64,000 bases of DNA, taken from JAKVBK01 sp022447275 (lineage in GTDB: Bacteria > Pseudomonadota > Alphaproteobacteria > Rhodobacterales > Rhodobacteraceae). The notes beneath the pieces were generated by a model, which saw only the letters and a program-made list of their open reading frames with translations, searched no databases and was not told the origin of the DNA. Within the stretch, counting starts at the first letter, position 1; the number at the start of each line of letters is the position of its first letter. The stretch spans positions 3,100,001 through 3,164,000 of the forward strand of contig CP138932.1 in NCBI GenBank assembly GCA_047125605.1, read 5' to 3'. Positions 1 through 9,657 of this stretch are shown in pieces. The position numbers were made by a program, and so were the translations under genes.

Positions 1-2
1 TT

Positions 3-419
3 TACGCGCTGGGCGCGGTTGGCTTCGTGACCCTGCGTGATATCGCCACCCGGGGCCTAGCGCCCGGCGTATCATCGATGACGGTTGCGTGGATGGCGTC
101 CGCGGGGGTGATGGTTTTCGGTGGTTTGGGTGCAGTGGGCACGCAATGGGCGCCCATGTCGGCATGGCACTGGGGGCTCTTGCTGGGCTCGGCGATTTTC
201 ATTCAGGGCGGCTATTTGATGGCTGTCATGGTGATGCGGACGGGCGAAATCGCCTTTGTAACGCCGTTTCGCTACACCAGTCTTCTGTGGGCATTGATCC
301 TTGGTCTGCTGATATTCAACGATTGGCCGGACGCACTGACGATGCTGGGGGCAAGCATTGTGGTGGCCACAGGGCTGTTCACCCTATGGCGCGAAAGCCG
401 TCTCAAGCAGGCGGAATAG
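3..419 (+). CDS. EamA/DMT-family transporter, C-terminal part
   Basis: Only the last ~138 residues lie in the window; the reading frame is open from position 3, so the true start is upstream. The fragment holds about four hydrophobic segments separated by very short loops and ends in a basic tail (WRESRLKQAE). Conserved-looking pieces such as VTPFRYTSLLWALILG and NDWPDALTMLGASIVV are typical of the second EamA repeat of drug/metabolite transporters in the inner membrane. The substrate cannot be told. It lies upstream of and in the same direction as rpsL, but a separate promoter follows it. Confidence 0.75.
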   Translation, partial: YALGAVGFVTLRDIATRGLAPGVSSMTVAWMASAGVMVFGGLGAVGTQWAPMSAWHWGLLLGSAIFIQGGYLMAVMVMRTGEIAFVTPFRYTSLLWALILGLLIFNDWPDALTMLGASIVVATGLFTLWRESRLKQAE

Positions 420-460
420 CCCTGTTGCGCGCGATCTGCGCGCGGGATGGCAACCACTTG

Positions 461-489
461 TTGACACACCCCGCGACTCCCCCTATACG
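461..489 (+). promoter_or_regulatory. Probable sigma-70 promoter of the rpsL operon
   Basis: TTGACA at 461-466, a 17-nt spacer and TATACG at 484-489 form a near-consensus housekeeping promoter. A start near 496 would give a leader of about 215 nt before the S12 start at 714. No other open frame of note lies in 420-713. Confidence 0.7.
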
Positions 490-713
490 GCGCCCACTCA
501 GGCTGTGGGCGTATGCCCTCGGCCGTTCCAGAACTTAAGTGGTCAAGATCCGGGCAATCGCCCCGATCCTCTGGAATTCCACCGCGTCGGCCGGCAACAT
601 CGGCCGCCAGCGGTTTTCCCGCGTTGTGCCGCAAGGTGTAGCGCAACGTGAGATAGAAACCCTGGCGCGTGCCGCGTGCCGCCGAAATTGAGCAATACGG
701 GGACGATACCTGA

Positions 714-1085
714 ATGCCAACGATCCAGCAGCTGATCCGCAAGCCGCGGCAGCCTAAAATTAAACGCTCCAAGTCCATGCACCTGCAGGAGTGCCCGCAA
801 AAGCGCGGCGTCTGCACACGCGTGTACACCACAACACCGAAAAAGCCGAACTCGGCCATGCGTAAGGTTGCCAAGGTGCGCCTGACGAACGGTTTCGAGG
901 TCATCAGCTACATTCCCGGTGAAAGCCACAACCTTCAGGAACACTCTGTTGTCCTGATCCGTGGCGGCCGTGTGAAAGACCTTCCCGGCGTGCGCTACCA
1001 CATCCTGCGCGGCGTGCTCGACACGCAAGGCGTCAAGGATCGTCGCCAGCGTCGTTCGAAATATGGCGCCAAGCGCCCCAAGTAA
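714..1085 (+). CDS. rpsL: 30S ribosomal protein S12
   Basis: Complete 123-residue S12, a decoding-centre protein of the small subunit. The invariant segment TTPKKPNSAMRK sits at residues 40-51, with Lys43 and the later RVKDLPGVRYH stretch intact. These are the positions where streptomycin-resistance changes usually occur, so the allele reads as the sensitive type. The Asp in VKD, target of RimO in some bacteria, is also present. First gene of the str cluster, 12 nt before rpsG. There is no strong ribosome-binding site, but the ATG at 714 matches the family start. Confidence 0.98.
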   Translation: MPTIQQLIRKPRQPKIKRSKSMHLQECPQKRGVCTRVYTTTPKKPNSAMRKVAKVRLTNGFEVISYIPGESHNLQEHSVVLIRGGRVKDLPGVRYHILRGVLDTQGVKDRRQRRSKYGAKRPK

Positions 1086-1097
1086 GAGGATACAGCG

Positions 1098-1568
1098 ATG
1101 TCCCGTCGTCACGCTGCTGAAAAGCGCGAAGTTCTGCCCGACGCCAAGTTTGGCGATATCGTGCTGACCAAGTTCATGAACAACCTGATGATCGATGGTA
1201 AGAAGTCGGTCGCTGAGAAGATTGTCTACAACGCGCTCGACCGCGTCGAAGGCAAGCTCAAGCGCTCGCCCATCGAGGTTTTCACCGAAGCCCTCGACAA
1301 CGTGAAGCCCTCTGTTGAGGTGCGGTCCCGTCGTGTGGGTGGTGCTACCTACCAGGTGCCCGTCGAAGTGCGCCCCTCGCGCCGCGAAGCACTTGCAATC
1401 CGTTGGCTGATCGACGCTGCGCGCAAGCGCAACGAGAACACCATGGAAGAGCGCCTCGCCGGTGAGCTGGTTGATGCGGTGAACGCGCGCGGCACGGCCG
1501 TGAAGAAGCGCGAAGACACGCACAAGATGGCTGACGCCAACAAGGCGTTCTCCCACTACCGCTGGTAA
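1098..1568 (+). CDS. rpsG: 30S ribosomal protein S7
   Basis: 156 residues, full length for S7, beginning MSRRHAAEKREVLPDAKFGD. S7 binds the 3' major domain of 16S rRNA, starts assembly of the 30S head and in enterobacteria represses its own operon. The basic N-terminus and the VGGATYQVPVEVRPSRREAL segment are characteristic. It follows rpsL by 12 nt with a plausible purine-rich site (AGAGGA) and precedes fusA by 59 nt, the classic str order. Confidence 0.98.
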   Translation: MSRRHAAEKREVLPDAKFGDIVLTKFMNNLMIDGKKSVAEKIVYNALDRVEGKLKRSPIEVFTEALDNVKPSVEVRSRRVGGATYQVPVEVRPSRREALAIRWLIDAARKRNENTMEERLAGELVDAVNARGTAVKKREDTHKMADANKAFSHYRW

Positions 1569-1627
1569 ATCCTTTCCCGTCGGCAGAACCGTCTGCCGGT
1601 ATTTTCATCTCTTGAGGACTCGAGCCA

Positions 1628-3745
<2,118 letters not shown>

Positions 3746-3811
3746 TAGCAAACACAGATAGACGGGGTGGGGCCAAGCGTCACCCCGCCGGACAAGATCA
3801 AGGAGGCCACC

Positions 3812-4987
3812 ATGGCTAAGGAAAAGTTTGAACGTACCAAACCGCACGTTAACATCGGCACGATTGGGCATGTTGACCACGGCAAGACGACGCTGACGGC
3901 TGCGATTACGAAGCAGTTTGGCGACTTCAAGGCGTATGACGAGATTGACGGCGCGCCCGAAGAGAAGGCCCGCGGGATCACGATCTCCACGGCGCACGTG
4001 GAATACGAGACCGACGCACGTCACTACGCGCATGTCGACTGCCCCGGCCACGCCGACTACGTGAAGAACATGATCACGGGTGCGGCACAGATGGACGGCG
4101 CGATCCTGGTTGTGAACGCGGCCGACGGCCCGATGCCCCAGACCCGTGAGCACATCCTGCTGGGCCGCCAGGTTGGCATCCCGAAGATGGTTGTCTTCAT
4201 GAACAAGGTTGACCAGGTCGACGACGAAGAGCTGCTCGAGCTCGTCGAGATGGAAATCCGCGAACTGCTGGACAGCTATGAGTACCCCGGCGACGATATC
4301 CCGATCGTTGCAGGCTCCGCTCTGGCCGCTCTGGAAGGCCGCGACGCCAACATCGGCGAAGAGAAGATCGCCGAGCTGATGGCGGCTGTTGACGAGTACA
4401 TCGACACGCCTGAGCGCGCTGTTGACCAGCCGTTCCTGATGCCGATCGAAGACGTGTTCTCGATCTCTGGCCGCGGTACTGTTGTGACCGGTCGTGTTGA
4501 GCGCGGCGTGATCAACGTGGGCGACGAGATCGAAATCGTTGGTATCCGCGACACCTCTAAGACGACCTGCACGGGCGTTGAGATGTTCCGCAAGCTGCTG
4601 GATCGCGGTGAAGCGGGCGACAACATCGGCGCCCTGCTGCGCGGTGTGGACCGTGATGGCGTTGAGCGTGGCCAGGTTCTGTGTAAGCCGGGTTCCGTGA
4701 AGCCGCACACCAAGTTCGAGGCCGAGGCCTACATCCTGACCAAGGACGAAGGTGGCCGTCACACGCCGTTCTTCGCGAACTACCGTCCGCAGTTCTACTT
4801 CCGTACGACGGACGTGACCGGCACCGTTCAGCTGCCCGAGGGCACCGAGATGGTGATGCCCGGTGACAACCTGAAGTTCGGTGTTGAACTGATCGCCCCG
4901 ATCGCCATGGAAGACGGTCTGCGCTTCGCGATCCGCGAAGGTGGCCGCACCGTCGGCGCCGGCGTTGTTGCCAAGATCATCGAGTGA
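3812..4987 (+). CDS. tuf: Elongation factor Tu
   Basis: 391-residue GTPase that delivers aminoacyl-tRNA to the ribosome. The start is set at MAKEKFERTKPHVNIGTIGH, preceded by AAGGAGG at 3800-3806; the upstream in-frame ATG would add 15 unlikely residues. Motifs seen are GHVDHGKTT (residues 18-26), DCPGHADY and NKVD, followed by barrel domains II and III ending KIIE. Many alphaproteobacteria carry a second identical tuf near rpoB; none is in this window. A small GC-rich inverted repeat (about 3761-3787) lies between fusA and tuf. Confidence 0.98.
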   Translation: MAKEKFERTKPHVNIGTIGHVDHGKTTLTAAITKQFGDFKAYDEIDGAPEEKARGITISTAHVEYETDARHYAHVDCPGHADYVKNMITGAAQMDGAILVVNAADGPMPQTREHILLGRQVGIPKMVVFMNKVDQVDDEELLELVEMEIRELLDSYEYPGDDIPIVAGSALAALEGRDANIGEEKIAELMAAVDEYIDTPERAVDQPFLMPIEDVFSISGRGTVVTGRVERGVINVGDEIEIVGIRDTSKTTCTGVEMFRKLLDRGEAGDNIGALLRGVDRDGVERGQVLCKPGSVKPHTKFEAEAYILTKDEGGRHTPFFANYRPQFYFRTTDVTGTVQLPEGTEMVMPGDNLKFGVELIAPIAMEDGLRFAIREGGRTVGAGVVAKIIE

Positions 4988-5040
4988 TCTGACGCACAAC
5001 ACGCGCACCCTGCCAAAAGGCAGGAACGCTAAATACTTCA

Positions 5041-5072
5041 AGGGCCGCTTCGCGGCGGCTCTTTCTCCCCCT
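5041..5072 (+). terminator. Hairpin with T-rich tail between tuf and rpsJ
   Basis: GCCGC-TTC-GCGGC (5044-5056) is followed by CTCTTTCTC, so it may end or attenuate the str transcript. A second small hairpin, CCTGCC-AAAA-GGCAGG (5009-5024), lies just upstream. The stem is short, so this could instead be a leader structure of the S10 cluster. Confidence 0.4.
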
Positions 5073-5137
5073 CGACGTGGGGCTCGGATGGTCCGGGTTC
5101 CACCTCTCAGGGTCCTGCCGATTAAAGGCCAAGAGAC

Positions 5138-5446
5138 ATGCAAAGCCAGAATATCCGCATCCGGCTGAAGGCGTTTGACTACCGTGTGCTGGACGCCAGC
5201 ACGCAGGAGATCGTCAACACTGCCAAGCGTACCGGTGCACAGGTGCGCGGCCCGATCCCGCTGCCCAACAAGATCGAGAAGTTCACTGTTCTTCGCGGTC
5301 CGCACATCGACAAGAAATCGCGCGACCAGTGGGAAATCCGTACCCACAAGCGTCTGCTCGACATCATTGACCCCACGCCCCAGACGGTGGACGCGCTCAT
5401 GAAGCTCGACCTGGCCGCTGGCGTGGATGTTCAGATCTCGGTCTAA
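5138..5446 (+). CDS. rpsJ: 30S ribosomal protein S10
   Basis: 102 residues, starting MQSQNIRIRLKAFDYRVLD, normal length. S10 sits in the 30S head and, as NusE, also binds NusB in transcription antitermination. The segments PLPNKIEKFTVLRGPHIDKKSRDQWEIRTHKRL and DIIDPTPQTVDALMKLDL together are diagnostic. It opens the S10 cluster and lies 13 nt before the chosen rplC start, with AAGGAGG in the junction. Confidence 0.97.
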   Translation: MQSQNIRIRLKAFDYRVLDASTQEIVNTAKRTGAQVRGPIPLPNKIEKFTVLRGPHIDKKSRDQWEIRTHKRLLDIIDPTPQTVDALMKLDLAAGVDVQISV

Positions 5447-5459
5447 GGAGGGCATGAAA

Positions 5460-6188
5460 ATGATGCGCTCTGGTGTGATCGCAAAGAAGGTGGGCATGAC
5501 CCGCCTGTTTATGGAAGACGGTCGTCAGATCCCCGTCACGGTGCTGTCCCTGGACGGTTGCCAGGTCGTGGCTCAGCGGACTGTTGAAACCGACGGTTAT
5601 TCCGCCGTTCAGCTGGGTGCCGGTGCGGCGCGCGCAAAGCGCACCTCCGCCCCCATGCGCGGCCATTTCGCCAAGGCGAACGTGGCCCCCAAGCGCAAGC
5701 TGGTGGAATTCCGCGTTGCCTCTGAAAATCTGATCGAAGTGGGCGCGGAAATCTCCGCCGAGCATTTCGTTGAAGGTCAGAAAGTGGACGTGTCCGGCAC
5801 GTCGATTGGTAAGGGCTTTGCCGGCGCCATGAAGCGCTGGAACTTCGGTGGTCTGCGCGCCTCGCACGGCGTGTCGATCTCCCACCGTTCGCACGGCTCC
5901 ACCGGTCAGTGTCAGGATCCGGGCCGCGTATTCAAGGGCAAGAAGATGGCCGGTCACATGGGTGCTGCCCGTGTCACCACCCAGAACCTTGAGGTTGTCC
6001 GCACCGATGTTGATCGTGGCTTGATCATGATCAAAGGGGCCGTTCCCGGCGCCAAGGGCGGTTGGGTCACCATCAAGGATGCCGTCAAGAAGAAGGCTCC
6101 TGAGGGTCTGCCGATGCCTGCTGCCATCAAGGCCGCAGCCACTGAGGCACCCGTGGAAGCTCCCGCCGAGGGAGGGACTGAAGAATGA
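5460..6188 (+). CDS. rplC: 50S ribosomal protein L3
   Basis: About 242 residues. The ATG at 5460 is chosen because AAGGAGG at 5446-5452 is then 7 nt away; ATGs at 5454 and 5463 are alternatives that change only one to two residues. L3 is an early 50S assembly protein near the peptidyl-transferase centre. The segments VGMTRLFMEDG, SHGVSISHRSHGSTGQ and KKMAGHMG are typical. An Ala/Glu-rich C-terminal tail of about 30 residues extends beyond the E. coli form, as is common in alphaproteobacteria. It overlaps rplD by 4 nt. Confidence 0.96.
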   Translation: MMRSGVIAKKVGMTRLFMEDGRQIPVTVLSLDGCQVVAQRTVETDGYSAVQLGAGAARAKRTSAPMRGHFAKANVAPKRKLVEFRVASENLIEVGAEISAEHFVEGQKVDVSGTSIGKGFAGAMKRWNFGGLRASHGVSISHRSHGSTGQCQDPGRVFKGKKMAGHMGAARVTTQNLEVVRTDVDRGLIMIKGAVPGAKGGWVTIKDAVKKKAPEGLPMPAAIKAAATEAPVEAPAEGGTEE

Positions 6189-6802
6189 AACTGAACGTCA
6201 TCAATCTGGACGGCGGCGCAGCCGGTGAAGTCGACCTGTCGGACGACGTCTTCGGTCAGGAACCGCGCGCGGACATCCTGCACCGTGTGGTCCGCTGGCA
6301 GCGCAACAAGGCGCAGGCTGGCACCCACAAGGTCAAGACCCGCTCCGAGACCAGCTACTCCACCAAGAAGATCTATCGCCAGAAGGGCACCGGCGGCGCA
6401 CGCCACGGTGACCGCAACGCGCCGATCTTCCGCAAGGGTGGTATCTACAAGGGCCCGACGCCGCGTTCGCACGCGCATGATCTGCCCAAGAAGATCCGCA
6501 AGCTGGGCCTCAAGCACGCGCTGTCTGCCAAGGCGAAGGCCGGTGAACTGGTCGTGATCGAGGCGGCAACGGCTGAGGCCAAAACCAAGGAGCTTGCCTC
6601 CAAGGTGAAAAACCTGGGCTGGAAGCGCGCGTTGATCATCGACGGCGCAGAGGTGAATGACGGGTTCCTTCGGGCCTCCGCCAACATCGCTGGCCTCGAC
6701 ATCCTGCCGAGCCAGGGTGCCAACGTCTATGACATCCTCAAGCGTGACACCCTGGTGCTCACGAAGGCCGGTGTCGAAGCGCTGGAGGCGCGTCTGAAAT
6801 GA
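6185..6802 (+). CDS. rplD: 50S ribosomal protein L4
   Basis: 205 residues. L4 lines the exit tunnel through its long loop (here KTRSETSYSTKKIYRQKGTGGARHGDRNAP, roughly residues 48-80), which is intact. In E. coli L4 also represses the S10 operon; whether it does so here is unknown, and the operon is differently punctuated. The start overlaps the L3 stop (ATGA), and the stop overlaps the L23 start in the same way, which suggests translational coupling. Confidence 0.97.
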   Translation: MKLNVINLDGGAAGEVDLSDDVFGQEPRADILHRVVRWQRNKAQAGTHKVKTRSETSYSTKKIYRQKGTGGARHGDRNAPIFRKGGIYKGPTPRSHAHDLPKKIRKLGLKHALSAKAKAGELVVIEAATAEAKTKELASKVKNLGWKRALIIDGAEVNDGFLRASANIAGLDILPSQGANVYDILKRDTLVLTKAGVEALEARLK

Positions 6803-7095
6803 GCATGAAGCCCGAGTACTATGACATCGTGCGCAAGCCCGTGATCACCGAGAAGGCCACCATGGCCTCCGAGGCGAACGCAGTTGTGTTCGAAGTGTCC
6901 ATCGATGCCAACAAGCCTCAGATCAAAGAGGCTGTTGAAAACCTGTTCGGCGTGAAGGTGAAGGCGGTCAACACCACCATCACCAAAGGCAAGACCAAGC
7001 GTTTCCGGGGCCAGCCCGGCAAGCGCAAGGACGTCAAGAAAGCCTATGTGACGCTTGAAGAAGGCAACACGATCGACGTGACCACCGGTCTTTGA
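6799..7095 (+). CDS. rplW: 50S ribosomal protein L23
   Basis: 98 residues, starting MSMKPEYYDIVRKPVITEKA. L23 surrounds the tunnel exit and is the docking site for trigger factor and SRP. The loop with KGKTKRFRGQPGKRKDVKKAYV is conserved. It is the last gene of this ribosomal segment. A strong terminator begins 24 nt after its stop, and the usual neighbour rplB lies more than 1 kb away behind a hypothetical gene and a new promoter. Confidence 0.97.
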   Translation: MSMKPEYYDIVRKPVITEKATMASEANAVVFEVSIDANKPQIKEAVENLFGVKVKAVNTTITKGKTKRFRGQPGKRKDVKKAYVTLEEGNTIDVTTGL

Positions 7096-7724
7096 TCCGG
7101 TTGTTCGGAAAAATCTTCTCGGCCCCGGCTGTTTCTACAGCCGGGGCCGATTTCGTTTCGGACACGGCTGCCCCGTCGGCCCATCTTGTGGCCCAGTTGG
7201 AGGGGCTCAATCGCTCGCCCTACCTCCAGTTGGCGGACAGTGGCATTGGCATCCTCTCGGTTTTTGATGATCTGAAATATGATCGTGCGGATGCGGATCT
7301 GATGTCCCCGGCCATGCGGCGTTTTGCAGTGACACAGGTGCAGCCATTGGGCTTTCGGCAGGTCTCTGGCTCTGTTCTGGAGCAGGATGGGTCTGGCGCG
7401 CGTATCGTGATCCCCAAGCTGCACAGCCTTGGCGCCTCGCCGTTCGATATCACACGCTACACGTCAAAGCGGGCAGCGGATTTCTATCTGCTGACACCCA
7501 CGCAAACCGTGTGCCGCTATATCGATTGCTATCCATTGGAGGAGGCACTGGACAGGGCGCTTGGCCTCGTCAGGAAACACCCGATAAATCTCTATCGTTT
7601 GATGGATTACCTCGAGCGCAAACCCACCCATAGCGCCTTTCGATCCGTTTTGGGAGACATCAAGAAAGCGCAGAGAGAGGCCGTCGAGTCAGAGCCCCTG
7701 TGCCGACGCAAGGCGCTAGGATAG
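7092..7724 (+). CDS. Hypothetical protein inserted between rplW and rplB
   Basis: I do not recognise this protein. The frame is open for 210 codons from a TTG that overlaps the rplW stop, but the first ~20 codons run through a perfect terminator hairpin. The translated start may therefore be later; an in-frame GTG at 7188 would give 178 residues, without an obvious binding site. From about residue 55 it reads as a normal soluble protein (FDDLKYDRADADLMSPAMRRFAV, SPFDITRYTSKRAADFYLL). No signal peptide, membrane segment or metal motif is visible. It may be silent or expressed only by read-through. Confidence 0.55.
   Translation: MIRLFGKIFSAPAVSTAGADFVSDTAAPSAHLVAQLEGLNRSPYLQLADSGIGILSVFDDLKYDRADADLMSPAMRRFAVTQVQPLGFRQVSGSVLEQDGSGARIVIPKLHSLGASPFDITRYTSKRAADFYLLTPTQTVCRYIDCYPLEEALDRALGLVRKHPINLYRLMDYLERKPTHSAFRSVLGDIKKAQREAVESEPLCRRKALG
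7119..7159 (+). terminator. Strong intrinsic terminator after rplW
   Basis: A perfect 14-bp stem (7119-7132 with 7137-7150), loop TTCT and a T-rich tail TTTCGTTTC. It lies inside the 5' part of the following open frame, so it should cut that gene off from the ribosomal transcript. Confidence 0.85.
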
Positions 7725-7934
7725 GCACTAGATAAGAGCGCTTTGCTTCAGAAAGACTGTGCCCATAGGCTGACGAAACACGCGCCGAGGGCATCGGGGA
7801 AATGAACGGCCCTGCCGCCGGCTTACATCCCCTTTTTGGCCAAGCCTTCTGCCCAGGGCCAACTGCGCCCGCCCAGATTGCAGCGGCATCCCCAGAAACA
7901 GCCGCCGCACGCAGGGATAGCACGCCTTGTATGC

Positions 7935-7962
7935 TTGACCCGCTTGGCTGCTTCCCATAAGA
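7935..7962 (+). promoter_or_regulatory. Possible promoter of the rplB segment
   Basis: TTGACC (7935-7940), 16-nt spacer, ATAAGA (7957-7962). A start near 7969 would place every leader hairpin in the RNA. A promoter is needed here because rplW is followed by a terminator. Confidence 0.5.
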
Positions 7963-7977
7963 GACGGCATCGACCCT

Positions 7978-8008
7978 GCCCCGGATTCGTCCGGGGCTTT
8001 GGTTTTGT
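7978..8008 (+). terminator. Terminator-like hairpin in the rplB leader
   Basis: GCCCCGGA-TTCG-TCCGGGGC (7978-7997) followed by TTTGGTTTTGTT. If transcription starts at about 7969, this is an attenuator or 5' stabiliser of the rplB message rather than the end of an upstream gene. Confidence 0.55.
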
Positions 8009-8026
8009 TCGTTTATACGAACGATC

Positions 8027-8096
8027 GGGCACCCACGGGGGCCTATACACCAGGGCACCTTCGGGGGCCTTTATCAAAGGGCACCTACGGGGGCCT
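8027..8096 (+). repeat. Three tandem 26-bp units with UNCG-like tetraloop hairpins
   Basis: Units at 8027-8044, 8053-8070 and 8079-8096 have the pattern GGGCACC-NNCG-GGGGCCT and are separated by 8-nt A/T-rich spacers. Each unit can pair GGGCACC with GGGGCCU (one G-U pair and one A-G mismatch), leaving loops CACG, UUCG and UACG. C(UUCG)G and C(UACG)G are exceptionally stable tetraloops. The pairing arms are identical in all three; only the loop and spacers vary. Confidence 0.8.
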
Positions 8097-8148
8097 ACAA
8101 CATAGCGGCGGGCAAACCCGCTGCACTGCTAAACGGAAGACAGAAAGC

Positions 8149-8991
8149 ATGGCACTCAAGTCGTACAAGCCGACGACGCCGGGCCAGCGCGGGCTGGTGC
8201 TGATCGACCGTTCGGAGCTTTGGAAAGGACGTCCCGTCAAATCCCTCACAGAGGGTCTGACGAAGAAGGGCGGCCGGAACAACACCGGACGTATCACGGC
8301 ACGCCGCCGCGGTGGCGGGGCAAAACGCCTCTACCGGATCGTGGATTTCAAGCGCAACAAGTTTGATGTTGCTGCAACGGTTGAGCGGATCGAGTACGAT
8401 CCCAACCGGACCGCGTTCATCGCCCTGATCAAGTATGAAGATGGCGAACAGGCCTACATCATCGCACCCCAGCGTCTGGCTGTCGGTGACAAGGTGATCG
8501 CCTCCGCCAAGGCCGACATCAAGCCGGGCAACGCAATGCCGTTCTCTGGCCTGCCGATCGGTACGATCGTCCACAACATCGAGATGAAGCCCGGCAAGGG
8601 TGGTCAGATCGCACGTGCCGCTGGCACATACGCCCAGTTCGTGGGCCGCGATGGTGGCTACGCCCAGATCCGCCTGTCCTCCGGCGAGCTGCGTCTCGTC
8701 CGTCAGGAATGCATGGCGACAGTCGGTGCCGTGTCGAACCCCGACAACTCGAACCAGAACCTCGGTAAAGCCGGTCGTGTCCGCCACATGGGCAAGCGTC
8801 CGTCAGTCCGCGGTGTTGTGATGAACCCGATCGATCACCCCCACGGCGGTGGTGAAGGCCGGACATCGGGTGGCCGTCACCCGGTCACACCCTGGGGCAA
8901 GCCCACGAAGGGTGCGCGCACCCGCAACAAGAACAAGGCGTCCAGCAAGCTGATAATCCGCTCGCGGCACGCCAAGAAGAAGGGACGCTAA
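8149..8991 (+). CDS. rplB: 50S ribosomal protein L2
   Basis: 280 residues. The start MALKSYKPTTPGQRGLV is the family start; the in-frame upstream ATG would translate the repeat leader. L2 bridges the subunits and is needed for peptidyl-transferase activity. The key loop NPIDHPHGGGEGR with its conserved His is intact near residue 230. It begins the second ribosomal segment, with rpsS following after 3 nt. AACGGAAGACAG supplies a moderate binding site. Confidence 0.97.
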   Translation: MALKSYKPTTPGQRGLVLIDRSELWKGRPVKSLTEGLTKKGGRNNTGRITARRRGGGAKRLYRIVDFKRNKFDVAATVERIEYDPNRTAFIALIKYEDGEQAYIIAPQRLAVGDKVIASAKADIKPGNAMPFSGLPIGTIVHNIEMKPGKGGQIARAAGTYAQFVGRDGGYAQIRLSSGELRLVRQECMATVGAVSNPDNSNQNLGKAGRVRHMGKRPSVRGVVMNPIDHPHGGGEGRTSGGRHPVTPWGKPTKGARTRNKNKASSKLIIRSRHAKKKGR

Positions 8992-8994
8992 TAG

Positions 8995-9273
8995 ATGTCT
9001 CGTTCCGTCTGGAAAGGCCCTTTCGTTGACGCCTATGTGCTCAAGAAGGCCGAAAAAGCTCGCGAGTCGGGCCGCAACGAGGTCATCAAGATCTGGTCGC
9101 GCCGCTCCACGATTCTGCCCCAGTTCGTGGGCCTCACCTTCGGGGTCTACAATGGTCAGAAGCACATCACGGTGAACGTCACCGAGGACATGATCGGACA
9201 AAAGTTCGGTGAGTACTCGCCAACGCGCACCTATTACGGCCACGCGGCCGATAAGAAATCCAAGAGGAAGTAA
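8995..9273 (+). CDS. rpsS: 30S ribosomal protein S19
   Basis: 92 residues, starting MSRSVWKGPFVDAYVLKK, full length. S19 lies in the 30S head next to S13 and contacts the A-site tRNA region. The core GLTFGVYNGQKHITVNVTEDMIGQKFGEYSPTRTY segment is conserved. The gene is separated from rplB and rplV by only 3 nt on each side, so the whole segment is one message. Confidence 0.97.
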   Translation: MSRSVWKGPFVDAYVLKKAEKARESGRNEVIKIWSRRSTILPQFVGLTFGVYNGQKHITVNVTEDMIGQKFGEYSPTRTYYGHAADKKSKRK

Positions 9274-9276
9274 GCC

Positions 9277-9657
9277 ATGGGCAAGGATAAGAATCCCCGC
9301 CGCGTGGCGGACAATGAGGCGATGGCAAAGCTGCGTATGCTGCGCACCTCGCCCCAGAAACTGAACCTCGTCGCAGGCCTGATCCGCGGCAAGAAGGTAG
9401 ACAAGGCTCTGGCCGATCTCACCTTCTCCAAGAAGCGGATCGCAGTGGATGTGAAGAAGTGCCTTCAGTCCGCCATCGCCAACGCCGAAAACAACCACAA
9501 CCTGGACGTCGATGAGCTCATCGTCGCCGAGGCCTATGTGGGCAAGAACCTGACCATGAAGCGTGGCCGTCCGCGGGCACGGGGTCGTTTCGGGCGGATC
9601 ATCAAGCCGTTCGCCGAAATCACCATCAAGGTCCGTCAGGTCGAGGAGCAAGCGTAA
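9277..9657 (+). CDS. rplV: 50S ribosomal protein L22
   Basis: 126 residues. L22 spans the 50S subunit and its beta hairpin (here AYVGKNLTMKRGRPRARGRFGRI, about residues 88-110) lines the exit tunnel and is the usual site of macrolide-resistance insertions; its length is normal here. A short hydrophilic N-terminal extension (MGKDKNPRRVADNEA) precedes the common core. The stop overlaps the rpsC start by 1 nt (TAATG). Confidence 0.97.
   Translation: MGKDKNPRRVADNEAMAKLRMLRTSPQKLNLVAGLIRGKKVDKALADLTFSKKRIAVDVKKCLQSAIANAENNHNLDVDELIVAEAYVGKNLTMKRGRPRARGRFGRIIKPFAEITIKVRQVEEQA

Larger units (their letters stand above)
7725..8148 (+). other. Gene-free leader region of rplB
   Basis: No convincing coding frame. 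7725-7934 shows nothing I can name. From 7935 onward it contains, in order, a promoter-like sequence, an 8-bp hairpin followed by T-rich sequence, a 6-bp hairpin GTTCGT-TTAT-ACGAAC (8007-8022), three tandem 26-bp units (8027-8096), a GCGGG-CAAA-CCCGC hairpin (about 8106-8120) and the L2 start at 8149. Confidence 0.6.

Noticed and set aside
7900..7985. A possible 4.5S/SRP RNA on the minus strand (contains GGGAAGCAGCCAAG)
   Set aside because: Only the AGCAGCC half of the conserved loop is present; the CAGGTCCGGAAGG part and the surrounding pairing are missing.
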